Part shown: positions 35,901-43,298 of the stretch, piece by piece | Layout: every line of letters starts with the position of its first letter | Numbering within the stretch: the first letter of the stretch is position 1 | Assembly (NCBI RefSeq): GCF_900100435.1 | Contig: NZ_FNEX01000003.1 | Coordinates: forward strand, 372,001 to 436,000 | Direction of reading: 5' to 3' | DNA: 64,000 nt | DNA from: Pedobacter sp. ok626 | GTDB lineage: Bacteria; Bacteroidota; Bacteroidia; Sphingobacteriales; Sphingobacteriaceae | Program-made: the position numbers and the translations under genes | The notes under the pieces: model-generated | What the model was told of the DNA's origin: nothing | Database searches by the model: none | What the model saw: the letters and a program-made list of their open reading frames with translations, nothing else

Positions 35901-36343
35901 CACTTGACGGTTTACTGTATTATAATTTTGGCAATCATGTGATGGATCTTTGGTCGAGGTATACCCAATCTGACGGCGACAACAGTTCATTCAACCATTT
36001 TGCATCAGAATTAAGGGCATGGCAAAAACCTGGCGATGTAACCGATATTCCAATTTACATCTTTAACAATACGAACAACTCCAGCCGGGCATCAAGCCGC
36101 TTTTTATACCGTGGCGACTATATCAGGTTAAGGGAATTAACCCTGGCTTATGCGTTCCAGAAGGGTATTTTATCAAAGACAAAAATTGATGGCTTAAGTA
36201 TATATATCCGCGGCACAAACCTGGCAACCTGGGTTAGGGATAAGAAATTGCCATATGACCCGGAGGCCGGATTAACCGGGCAATCCAACTACAATATCCC
36301 AATGCCAAAAGTGCTTACGCTGGGCGCTAACCTAAAGTTTTAA
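32969..36343 (+). CDS. SusC-type TonB-dependent outer-membrane transducer/importer
   Basis: A 1124-aa SusC/RagA protein. After a signal segment (LLVLLALLTLNTRASLYS) comes an STN domain (VTIELKNTTLSNALKKIEQK) for signalling to FecR. A carboxypeptidase-regulatory-like domain follows (GIVTDEQSVPMPGVN), then the plug (LSEVVINGYGKQAK, DPLFVIDGVI) and the 22-strand barrel ending in LTLGANLKF. The STN domain marks it as a transducer that responds to substrate and activates the upstream sigma factor. It imports an oligomer or peptide together with the SusD lipoprotein. Substrate is unknown; no glycoside hydrolase is encoded nearby. Confidence 0.96.
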   Translation: MKKNKLFFENHYASRYRKHFLKMKLLVLLALLTLNTRASLYSQTRVTIELKNTTLSNALKKIEQKTSYRFAYNNEVVPFKRLISIDVKDADIADVMAKLLDKLPLTYDVIKNVVVISADKGAVAENNIVVQGIVTDEQSVPMPGVNIRSKVHPSLMTVTDAKGQFQLSLPTASDVLLFSFIGYQTQELALPVTGDVKISLKPLGGLLSEVVINGYGKQAKAITTGAVGLVKSQELENRAYTSVDQSLQGRVAGLQSVGSSGQPGALQQIRIRGIGSISAGSDPLFVIDGVIVSSGQLSRATTTSNALSAINPNDIESINVLKDAAASAIYGSRAANGVIVITTKQGVQGKTKVNFDMEYGLTKLGTTPEAGKLLTTDQWRTLTAQGVLNNPAYAKLNGVTADNVFTFLDKKFGSGSGLNTNWLDLVQRDGRQQQYNLSISGGTSATQYHVSGGYFNQQGTVIASDFNRYSFKVNLKTKVSDRFSLSTSIIIGANGQNSPSNGSSSDNPITAAVHLFPFISPYNADGTYNIDAAVFGSKSNPLYTAKYNKNKLNQFKGLGTLSAEYKIADNLSFTSRFGTDYNNLEEDTYYNPTHGAGAFYDNGLSSRAYTRYFNWTWTNMVDYHFDLQKDQTWTGNLKVGYEAQKSQNYTSTAATTGLPLNPVVTVPSNGTTPFEASGANTDYTIASLLSLADISYKGKYVISGSFRRDGSSRFSEKNRYGNFWSVGASWNVQEEAFMKSVPFINILKLRTSYGLTGNANIDDYGWRQLYSYGTSSDYSVAYYNFNYNGEVGSGPTSVGNPYLTWETNKQLNLGLDVGLFNNRLSFTFDYYNRKATDLLLSQPTSGTTGSGAFLNNIGSMRNRGVEFSINGTPVQTSDFKWTAGFNISRNINKITSLVDGKDMKGSSVIRRVGLDFQTFYLRQWAGVDPANGKPLWYTDETRTQTTSNYNLAQLVPNHSATPKVFGSFTSAFSYKGFTLDGLLYYNFGNHVMDLWSRYTQSDGDNSSFNHFASELRAWQKPGDVTDIPIYIFNNTNNSSRASSRFLYRGDYIRLRELTLAYAFQKGILSKTKIDGLSIYIRGTNLATWVRDKKLPYDPEAGLTGQSNYNIPMPKVLTLGANLKF

Positions 36344-36364
36344 TGGAGTGATATACTAACGAAA

Positions 36365-37783
36365 ATGAAGAATCTAAATAAAAATATACTATTGATTGGG
36401 AGCTTTGTGACGATGCTTTCTATTGTTTCCTGTACTAAAAGCTTTTTAGACCAAAAACCATATACCAGCATTTCCAGGGAAGATGCATTAAAAACTGCTG
36501 CCGATATCAAAACAGCGCTGAATGGCACCTATGCAAATTTACGCAATGGTGAGCTCAGGGGCGCTGCCGTTCCTTTACTCGGCGATCTACTAGCTGATAA
36601 CATTTACCTGTCTACCGTTAACATTGGTTTGTTTAATGGCGAGAATGCTTATTCAATTACTACAGACGGTGCCTATAGCAACCGGGTATGGTTTTTTGCG
36701 TATGCTAATATTCTCCAGGCGAATAACATCATCGATGCTGAGCTGAACCAGGGAGCTGATGTTTTGCAATATAAAGGTGAAGCTTATGCGATCCGCGCCC
36801 TGGTTTATTTTGACCTGGTACGTTTATTTGGAAAACCCTACACTACCGATCCTAACAGTCTGGGCGTGCCTGTTGTATTGCATTACGACCCTGCAGCCCT
36901 ACCAAAACGAAATACTGTTGCAGAGGTTTATACGCAAATTCTTTCGGATCTGGACAAGGCGATCAACTTGATGTCGCAATACAATGGCTCGGCCAGGTTT
37001 TCCAAATACGCGGCAATCGCTTTAAAGGCCAAAGTAAGCTTATATAATGGCGATTATCAGAATGCCTATGACCTGGCAAAGGATGTATTAAGCAACAGTG
37101 GCTTTACGCCTGTTAACAGAGCTGCCCTTACAGGTTACTGGGCTTCAGCTACACCGCATGATGGAGACAACAAAGTTGAAACACTTTTTGAACTGGCATC
37201 AGACGTATTTAACAATAACGGCTCTGACGAACTTTCCATGCATTTCGTTCAAGCGGATAACAGCGAAGGCGAGATGTTGACTACACAGTCGTTATATGAT
37301 GCTTACACAGCTACTGATGTGAGGAAAAGCCTCATCCTTAAAGGTGTTAGAAACAGAGTTGGCGGAGAAAATCCTGCCTATATTGTTAATAAATACCCGG
37401 TGTTGGTTGGTGATTTTAATGAAAAAAAGGTGATCCGCTTTTCGGAAGTACAGCTCATTGCGGCCGAAGCCGCCTACAGGATCAATAAGGAGCCTGAAGC
37501 TATAATTTTATTAAACGCATTAATGGCTCAGCGTGATCCCTCTTTAACTTACCATTCATCTGGATTAGCCTTGTTGGCTGATATCGTGCAAGAAAGGCGT
37601 AAAGAACTTGCTTTCGAAGGTGACCGTTTTTTCGATTTGAACAGGTTAAATCAAGACATTATGCGAACTGAGGAATATCCGAGTGGCATCATTGAGGCGG
37701 GCGATTACCGAAGAGTAATGCCAATGCCATTGGGAGAAATCAATGTAAATCCCAACATCATCCAAAATCCAGATTATCATTAA
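36365..37783 (+). CDS. SusD/RagB-family surface lipoprotein
   Basis: A 472-aa lipoprotein: lipobox MLSIVSCTKSFLDQKP, SusD-type N-terminal TPR helices (LQYKGEAYAIRALVYFDLVR, typical FR-A-L-Y-F pattern) and C-terminal RagB signature IVQERRKELAFEGDRFFDL. SusD caps the SusC barrel and captures substrate at the surface. The gene starts 21 bp after susC, as in all such pairs. Confidence 0.96.
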   Translation: MKNLNKNILLIGSFVTMLSIVSCTKSFLDQKPYTSISREDALKTAADIKTALNGTYANLRNGELRGAAVPLLGDLLADNIYLSTVNIGLFNGENAYSITTDGAYSNRVWFFAYANILQANNIIDAELNQGADVLQYKGEAYAIRALVYFDLVRLFGKPYTTDPNSLGVPVVLHYDPAALPKRNTVAEVYTQILSDLDKAINLMSQYNGSARFSKYAAIALKAKVSLYNGDYQNAYDLAKDVLSNSGFTPVNRAALTGYWASATPHDGDNKVETLFELASDVFNNNGSDELSMHFVQADNSEGEMLTTQSLYDAYTATDVRKSLILKGVRNRVGGENPAYIVNKYPVLVGDFNEKKVIRFSEVQLIAAEAAYRINKEPEAIILLNALMAQRDPSLTYHSSGLALLADIVQERRKELAFEGDRFFDLNRLNQDIMRTEEYPSGIIEAGDYRRVMPMPLGEINVNPNIIQNPDYH

Positions 37784-37803
37784 TGCTTTAATTTTCTTTT
37801 ATT

Positions 37804-38805
37804 ATGTATAGAATTATCTTCATCCTGTTTATGGCTATACCATATGTAGGTTTTTCACAAAAAAACAACTTTGTTGTAAAGGGTACAATCGGGCAGCTAA
37901 GTGCACCGGCTAAGGTTTATTTAAAATATTACACGGGTACGCAGACAAAAATTGATTCGGCGGTACTGAAAAAAGGCAAGTTTGAAATTCATGGTTATTT
38001 AAGTGACATCAACCGGGGAATCTTTTATGTAAATCCTAAAGGTACGGGAACATCGCGCGAAGATTACCGCTATTTATATATCGACAAGGGCACTACGGTA
38101 TTGAATAGTACTGGGACTGCCAGAGCTGCCACAGCTACCGGAACACAAATCATAGCCGAAGATATTGCTTACCAGGCTGCGCTGGCACAGGGAACTGTAG
38201 AGCAGTTCATCAAAGCAAATCCATCATCCATTATCTGTTTGAGAGCTTTATATGCGGACATTGCTAATGTTGAGCCTCAAAAGCTGGAGTCTCTGTTCCT
38301 GGGTTTATCTCCGAAGATTCAGCAGAGCAACGATGGCAAAGGACTTTTGTCTACCCTTCAGGGGCTAAAACGAGTAGCAATAGGTCAAACGGCCCCTGAC
38401 TTTTCACAGGCCGACACGACGGGGAAAGCAGTACAGCTTTCTTCATTTCGTGGGAAGTATGTATTAGTTGATTTCTGGGCATCCTGGTGCGGTCCCTGCC
38501 GGAAGGAAAATCCAACGCTGATCAGGTTATATCAATCTTATAAAGGATCAAATTTTGAAATCCTGGGTGTGTCGCTGGATGCGCAATCTGGAAAAAATGA
38601 CTGGATTGAAGCCATTCATACAGATCAGCTGCTCTGGCCACAGGTTTCTGATTTAAAGGCGGAAAATGAGGCTGCAAAATTATATGGAGTGACAGCCATT
38701 CCGCAAAACTTTTTAATAGATCCGAACGGACGGATTATTGCAAAGAACCTGAAGGGCGCCGAGCTTGAAAAAAAGCTAGCCGACATCTTAGGTAAATCAA
38801 AGTAA
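37804..38805 (+). CDS. TlpA-type thioredoxin-like protein with DUF4369-like N-terminus
   Basis: A signal peptide (IIFILFMAIPYVGFS) is followed by a beta-rich N-terminal domain (NFVVKGTIGQLSAPAKVYLK) of the DUF4369 type, and then a TlpA/ResA-like domain: TAPDFSQADTTGKAVQLSSF, LVDFWASWCGPCRKE with a complete CxxC active site, and GVTAIPQNFLIDPNG with the cis-Pro. It acts as a periplasmic thiol reductase or oxidoreductase. It is the last gene of the SusCD transcript (20 bp after susD) and ends at a perfect terminator. Confidence 0.92.
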   Translation: MYRIIFILFMAIPYVGFSQKNNFVVKGTIGQLSAPAKVYLKYYTGTQTKIDSAVLKKGKFEIHGYLSDINRGIFYVNPKGTGTSREDYRYLYIDKGTTVLNSTGTARAATATGTQIIAEDIAYQAALAQGTVEQFIKANPSSIICLRALYADIANVEPQKLESLFLGLSPKIQQSNDGKGLLSTLQGLKRVAIGQTAPDFSQADTTGKAVQLSSFRGKYVLVDFWASWCGPCRKENPTLIRLYQSYKGSNFEILGVSLDAQSGKNDWIEAIHTDQLLWPQVSDLKAENEAAKLYGVTAIPQNFLIDPNGRIIAKNLKGAELEKKLADILGKSK

Positions 38806-38826
38806 TTTGAGATTCCGGATAAAAAA

Positions 38827-38854
38827 AAGCTTGCAATCATAGGATTGCAAGCTT
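38827..38854. terminator. Perfect 12-bp-arm terminator after the SusCD operon
   Basis: AAGCTTGCAATC (38827-38838) pairs perfectly with GATTGCAAGCTT (38843-38854) around a 4-nt loop. An A run lies before it, so it can terminate in both directions. A near-identical hairpin is at 40896-40928. Confidence 0.85.
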
Positions 38855-38981
38855 GATTTATTGAAAGGATCTAACTTTATAAAGCCAGCTTACATGAATT
38901 GAAATTAACCGATAAATAAAACGTCGTTCTAAAGCTTTTGCAGGATTTACTATTTTTCCATTCATCATTACCGCTTCCATA

Positions 38982-39302
38982 ATGATATCATTATGGGTGT
39001 ACTACCAAGGTAAAGTATTAGGTTTCGAATTTTCACCAACACAAATAAGGATCCAAACAAGCAAGCTGGCTACCATTGATAAAGTTCAAGTAGAAAAAAT
39101 AATCATCGTGCAAAAAGATCAAAGTGCCATTGAGTTGGAAATCAAAACAAAGAAAAACAGTTATTCGTTTTATAATTTTGATGATACATTTTTGAGTACC
39201 ATTAAAGCATATTTTCAGTTACAAAAAGAGGATAAATACGAAACCAATTACAAAACAAAAACAGAGAAAAGAATATTCGAACTGATTAAAAACATCAGCT
39301 AA
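38982..39302 (+). CDS. Small protein of unknown function, 106 aa, possibly 5'-truncated
   Basis: The protein from ATG 38982 starts with a hydrophobic stretch and continues YYQGKVLGFEFSPTQIRIQT and VEKIIIVQKDQSAIELEIKT, a soluble beta-rich domain. The frame is open upstream to 38916 and reads RRSKAFAGFTIFPFIITASI before the ATG. That upstream text resembles the start of a conserved Bacteroidota membrane-associated protein family. The frame may therefore be a fusion or a truncated remnant. No start codon other than rare ATA stands upstream. Function unknown. Confidence 0.45.
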   Translation: MISLWVYYQGKVLGFEFSPTQIRIQTSKLATIDKVQVEKIIIVQKDQSAIELEIKTKKNSYSFYNFDDTFLSTIKAYFQLQKEDKYETNYKTKTEKRIFELIKNIS

Positions 39303-39344
39303 TAAATTAAGGTTTTATGAATACGAGCTTAAAAACAGAAAATA

Positions 39345-39890
39345 ATGAAAAATATCATCATACCCCTATTGCTAATTATAAATTCTTTTCAAAGCGAGCA
39401 AGCATTCATAGCTGTTGCAAAAAAGTTAAATCCTGAGCAACTTGACAAATCAATAAATAAACAAGACGGTTTGTTCATACTTATCAAAAAAAATAGCGAA
39501 GATTTTGTTCGCATTATTCCACCTAAAAATTCAAAATTTGAACTTCCAGACAGTTCGGCAAAAACTGAAGCTTTTAAATATGGAGACTTTAATGCAGATG
39601 GAAAAAAAGATATCTTAGTGTATTTGGGGGCTTGCGGAACAGGTGGTTGTATGTATGGCTTGTTTTTAAATCAATATAAAAACTATTACAAATTGGCGTA
39701 TCTAGACTATTTAAAAAATGTGGAATTTAAAATAGAAAAAAATGGTTTATGGACGATCAAATCGTCAGAAGAAATAGAACCGTACAACCCTTCTAAAATT
39801 CAAATAACAGCTTATAAATTTGATAAAAAAACCTATCAATACAAATTAGACAGCAAATATCTATATGAAGATAAAGGAGGCAAACAATGA
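39345..39890 (+). CDS. Exported hypothetical protein with FG-GAP-like segment, 181 aa
   Basis: A short hydrophobic N-terminus (NIIIPLLLIINSFQS) suggests export. The middle carries KYGDFNADGKKDILVYLGAC, an FG-GAP/calcium-loop-like motif (DxNxDGxxD), followed by GTGGCMYGLFLNQ with two nearby Cys. The C-terminal part is Lys/Tyr-rich. The DxNxDG loop may bind calcium. The gene is A+T-rich, and two genes of unknown function flank it. No function known. Confidence 0.6.
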   Translation: MKNIIIPLLLIINSFQSEQAFIAVAKKLNPEQLDKSINKQDGLFILIKKNSEDFVRIIPPKNSKFELPDSSAKTEAFKYGDFNADGKKDILVYLGACGTGGCMYGLFLNQYKNYYKLAYLDYLKNVEFKIEKNGLWTIKSSEEIEPYNPSKIQITAYKFDKKTYQYKLDSKYLYEDKGGKQ

Positions 39891-39908
39891 TAAACGAAAT
39901 AAAAAAAA

Positions 39909-39971
39909 CGCCACAAACATCAGGAAAGGTGGCGGATTTTGTAGTCCAATCCTGCCTATAGGCAGGGATTA
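39909..39971. terminator. Two consecutive hairpins, the first with a T run
   Basis: CGCCAC (39909-39914) pairs with GTGGCG (39929-39934), followed by GATTTT, an intrinsic terminator for the 181-aa gene. A second, AATCCTGCC (39948-39956) with GGCAGGGATT (39961-39970), is an imperfect palindrome around TATA. Confidence 0.6.
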
Positions 39972-40030
39972 TTTAACCCAATACAAAGCTCAAAATCCTT
40001 AGCTTTAATCATTTCCAAAAATTACTAAAA

Positions 40031-40744
40031 ATGAAAAAATATATCTTTTTAATTGTTTTACAAAGTTTTACATCGTGCATGGCGCAAGAAGCCCCCACCC
40101 TTACCACTAAAGAAAAAAATGAAATCCAGGATTTTTTTGGAGTAAAAGGAAATGTTAAAGAAATACATACCGACATTGAAGCCCTAACTACAGCTGGCAA
40201 AGCAAACTATAGCACCACCACTTCATTTTATATAAACGGAGCACCTATAGAAACAAAAATGTATGAAAATGGTAAGTTCCAAAAAACTGAACCTTGGCGA
40301 CCTAGCAATAAAGAAGATGAGAAAGGATGGGAATTAATTGAAGAATTTGACAGTAAAAAAAGACTGCAAAAAACTACAAAATATAATAATGGGCGTGTTG
40401 TAGCTGAAACCGAATATAAATATGATGATTCATCAAATAAAATTGAAGAATTTGAAAAAATCAACAAAACAATAAGGAGTTTTAAGTATAACAAACTTGG
40501 AAAACTAGCGGAAGAGATTGAATATGGTGCTAACAGAAATGATTGGTATTCAAAGAAAAAATACAGTTACGATGACAAAGCAAATTCAATTGAAGTATTA
40601 ATTTACTATTATCCAGATGATAAGGCCCAGAGCGGAAAAGTAATTAAATCATATGATGCAAAAGGCAGCTTAATAAAAAGTATTCAATATGATAAAGATA
40701 ACGCTATGATTACAAGCAATGTCCGAAAAATAACCTACTATTAA
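40031..40744 (+). CDS. Exported repeat protein of YD-repeat-like type, 237 aa
   Basis: The N-terminus (KKYIFLIVLQSFTSCMAQEA) is a signal peptide, probably with a lipobox around TSCMAQ. The mature part has repeated short units: EEFDSKKRLQKTTKYNNGRV, TEYKYDDSSNKIEEFE, RSFKYNKLGKLAEEIEYG, KKYSYDDKANSIEV and KSYDAKGSLIKSIQYD. This is the spacing of YD/RHS-like or MORN-like beta repeats. The role is unknown. A+T-rich, like its two left neighbours. Confidence 0.65.
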   Translation: MKKYIFLIVLQSFTSCMAQEAPTLTTKEKNEIQDFFGVKGNVKEIHTDIEALTTAGKANYSTTTSFYINGAPIETKMYENGKFQKTEPWRPSNKEDEKGWELIEEFDSKKRLQKTTKYNNGRVVAETEYKYDDSSNKIEEFEKINKTIRSFKYNKLGKLAEEIEYGANRNDWYSKKKYSYDDKANSIEVLIYYYPDDKAQSGKVIKSYDAKGSLIKSIQYDKDNAMITSNVRKITYY

Positions 40745-40871
40745 AATCTAGCAAGTTTCAATTTCGGCCTGAACAAAAAGCCCAAACATTAACATTAAAA
40801 CTAACCTATTGAAACCTACTTATAGCATATTTCGCAAAGGATGGGTGTTTCTATTTGTAATTTATTAGATA

Positions 40872-40928
40872 TTCCGGGTATTCCCGGAAAACAATAAAAG
40901 CTTGCAATCATTTGATTTGCAAGCTTTT
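40872..40928. terminator. Hairpin pair; the second is a near copy of the terminator at 38827
   Basis: TTCCGGG (40872-40878) pairs with CCCGGAA (40883-40889). AAAAGCTTGCAA (40896-40907) pairs with TTGCAAGCTTTT (40917-40928). The second is flanked by A and T runs and could end both the rightward transcript and the tRNA-Lys transcript read from the right. Confidence 0.75.
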
Positions 40929-40952
40929 ATACGTTTGAGATATTCTTCTCTG

Positions 40953-41025
40953 TGATCCCGCTGGGATTCGAACCCAGGACCACTACATTAAAAGTGTAAT
41001 GCTCTACCAGCTGAGCTACGGAATC
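40953..41025 (-). tRNA. tRNA-Lys (anticodon TTT)
   Basis: The minus strand folds as a complete 73-nt tRNA: acceptor stem GATTCCG with CGGGATC (one G-T pair), D-arm GCTCAGCTGGTAGAGC, anticodon arm TTACA-CTTTTAA-TGTAG, and T-arm CTGGG-TTCGAAT-CCCAG. The anticodon is TTT. CCA is not encoded. Confidence 0.95.
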
Positions 41026-41168
41026 ATCTATCGTTTGATAAGGGTGCAAAGATAGAATTATTAATTTATTCTACTAAATATTTTTTCAAAAAAAAGAGAC
41101 ATAACTTATAATCCACTTATTACCAGACAGATTATTTACAATCAACCTTAAAAAACTGGCTCAATTCA

Positions 41169-42353
41169 TTAATTGATGCCTAAAATAACTTTAGCAAGAT
41201 GGATCATTTCTGGATTGCCGGTGTATTTACCTGGTTCATCAGACAATTTAACCACCTCTGTCCATTCCCCATCCTGCGGTTGTGCTTCTGTCATTTTAAT
41301 TACGATATTCATCGGCTCAGGCCCCGCGTCATTGGTAAAGTTAGTCCCTATACCAAAAGACATCCCTATCTTATCGCCACAGTGATCTGCAATACGGACT
41401 ACCTTCTCATAGTCCAATCCATCCGAGAAGATAATAGTCTTCGATTTAGGATCGATGCCCATTCCCTGGTAGTGGGCAATTACCTTATCTGCAAATATCA
41501 GCGGATCGCCGCTATCATGCCGCACGCCATCAAACAGTTTAGAATACATCTTATCAAACTGCTTAAAAAAAACATCTGTAGTATAGGTATCAGATAGTGC
41601 AATTCCCAAATCACCACGATAAACCTGAACCCAATGCTCCAAGCCCATCGCATTGGCCATTTTGAAACCATATCTTGCAGCATGAAACATAAACCATTCG
41701 TGTGCATGGGTACCTATTGGCTTTGTTTGATGTAGCATGGCCATATGCACATTACTGGTTCCAATAAAAGAGCCCTTTCCGTATGTACTTAAAGATTGAA
41801 GCACCAAGCGTTGCACCTGATATGAATATCGTCGACGTGTACCAAACTCCGCTACGGTTACTCCAAGATCTCTGTAGCTTTCTATTTTATGCCTGGCCAA
41901 ATCAATCACCTCCTGATCGCTGATCCTGGTAGCATTCCCCAAAACATAATACAGTTCGCAAATGAGAGACATTAAAGGAACTTCCCATAAAATGGTACGA
42001 TACCATAAGCCTTCGACACTTACCTTTAACTGATCTCCCTCCTGCTCTATGTGCACTTCATCGGGATTAAAACGATAACCTTCGAGAAAATCAAGGTACA
42101 CTGGATCGAGATAAGGGCAGTTGAGTTGAAGAAACCGTTTCTCTTCGCGACTTAGCTTTAATAAGGCCATACTATTGACAGCGCTTCGTAAAGCTGTGGC
42201 AAACCCTGGAGGAAATAGATGTTTTCCGCGGTTTATAAATTGATACCGTGCCTTTGCCCCAGGGAATAATCTAATCACTCCTTGTTGCATGGTCACTTTG
42301 TAAAAGTCGTTATCAAGAATTGAGGATAACGGAAATGTAAACATTGTACTCAT
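41169..42353 (-). CDS. pncB: Nicotinate phosphoribosyltransferase
   Basis: A full-length PncB (394 aa) that converts nicotinate and PRPP to nicotinate mononucleotide for NAD salvage. It shows the start LDNDFYKVTMQQGVIRLFPG, VAEFGTRRRYSYQVQRLV, the GTSNVHMA and PIGTHAHEWFMFH segments (active-site His) and FDGVRHDSGDPLIFA, KTIIFSDGLDYEK and SFGIGTNFTND. The first ATG is at 42353, with another nine bases inside. It stands alone, between the tRNA-Lys and the polysaccharide cluster. Confidence 0.95.
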   Translation of the reverse strand: MSTMFTFPLSSILDNDFYKVTMQQGVIRLFPGAKARYQFINRGKHLFPPGFATALRSAVNSMALLKLSREEKRFLQLNCPYLDPVYLDFLEGYRFNPDEVHIEQEGDQLKVSVEGLWYRTILWEVPLMSLICELYYVLGNATRISDQEVIDLARHKIESYRDLGVTVAEFGTRRRYSYQVQRLVLQSLSTYGKGSFIGTSNVHMAMLHQTKPIGTHAHEWFMFHAARYGFKMANAMGLEHWVQVYRGDLGIALSDTYTTDVFFKQFDKMYSKLFDGVRHDSGDPLIFADKVIAHYQGMGIDPKSKTIIFSDGLDYEKVVRIADHCGDKIGMSFGIGTNFTNDAGPEPMNIVIKMTEAQPQDGEWTEVVKLSDEPGKYTGNPEMIHLAKVILGIN

Positions 42354-42531
42354 ACTTTGTAAACCTTGTAAAATCTATGAACAATTTACCATTCTTTTCC
42401 GTAAAACTTAGTGTAAACATTTACAATTTGAAATACAACAGAGCATCCCCAGAGCATACTGGCTTATTATTTCTATAACTTTATTAAACAAATTAAAGAT
42501 TATCATTTGTGAAATTCTAGCCTTGAACAAA

Positions 42532-43272
42532 ATGAAAAAACTATGCTTTGCTTTGTCAATGTCAATGGTCTTAATGGCCTGCGCACCGCACAGAAATCTT
42601 GTTTACTTTAGCAACCTTTCTGAAGTTTCTAACAGCCAAATAGAAAATATACCTGAACTTAAGCTACAAAAAAACGATCAGTTAAGCATGTCGTTGACCA
42701 GCTTGAATGCGGAGTATAATGCGCTATTTGCCGGCCCCACCAATGGTCCCACTCCTGGTAAGGCCGTATTTAGAATAAACAACAATGGAATGATCACCTT
42801 ACCATTATTAGGTGATTTAAAGGTTGAAGGACTAACCGTTGAAGAGGCCCAAAATTTAATTACAAAGGAGCTTAAAAAGCAGATTAAAAATCCTGTAGTA
42901 GATCTTGAACTGGTTAATTTCAAAATCACTGTAATTGGAGAAGTGAACCATCCGGCCTCGCTAACCGTCCCTGGGGATCAGATTAACTTATTGGAGGCAT
43001 TAGGTATGGCTGGTGACATGACCGTATATGGCAAAAGGGAGAATGTGCTGGTGATCAGGGAAACAAACGGAACACGCCAAATGACCAGACTTAATCTCAA
43101 TGATAAGAACATATATGGCTCGCCCTTTTTTCACTTAAAACAGAATGACATAGTTTATGTTGAGCCCGATAAATCTAAAGAAAAAGAATTCAATCCAAAC
43201 GTCCGTGCATTACCGATCATAACGACTTGCATATCGGCCATAGCTGTATTACTAACTGCATTATTAAGATAA
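42532..43272 (+). CDS. Wza-like polysaccharide export lipoprotein
   Basis: The ATG at 42532 gives a lipoprotein signal (LSMSMVLMACAPHRN). The mature protein has a Poly_export domain (LKLQKNDQLSMSLTSLN) and an SLBB domain (FKITVIGEVNHPASLTVPGD, LGMAGDMTVYGKRENVLVIR). It ends with a C-terminal helix that can span the membrane (LPIITTCISAIAVLLTALLR). It forms the outer-membrane part of a capsule or EPS exporter with the following Wzc-like protein. The gene is first in the rightward cluster half; an upstream TTG is less likely as start. Confidence 0.92.
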   Translation: MKKLCFALSMSMVLMACAPHRNLVYFSNLSEVSNSQIENIPELKLQKNDQLSMSLTSLNAEYNALFAGPTNGPTPGKAVFRINNNGMITLPLLGDLKVEGLTVEEAQNLITKELKKQIKNPVVDLELVNFKITVIGEVNHPASLTVPGDQINLLEALGMAGDMTVYGKRENVLVIRETNGTRQMTRLNLNDKNIYGSPFFHLKQNDIVYVEPDKSKEKEFNPNVRALPIITTCISAIAVLLTALLR

Positions 43273-43298
43273 TACGTTCAATTTATAATTACATACAC

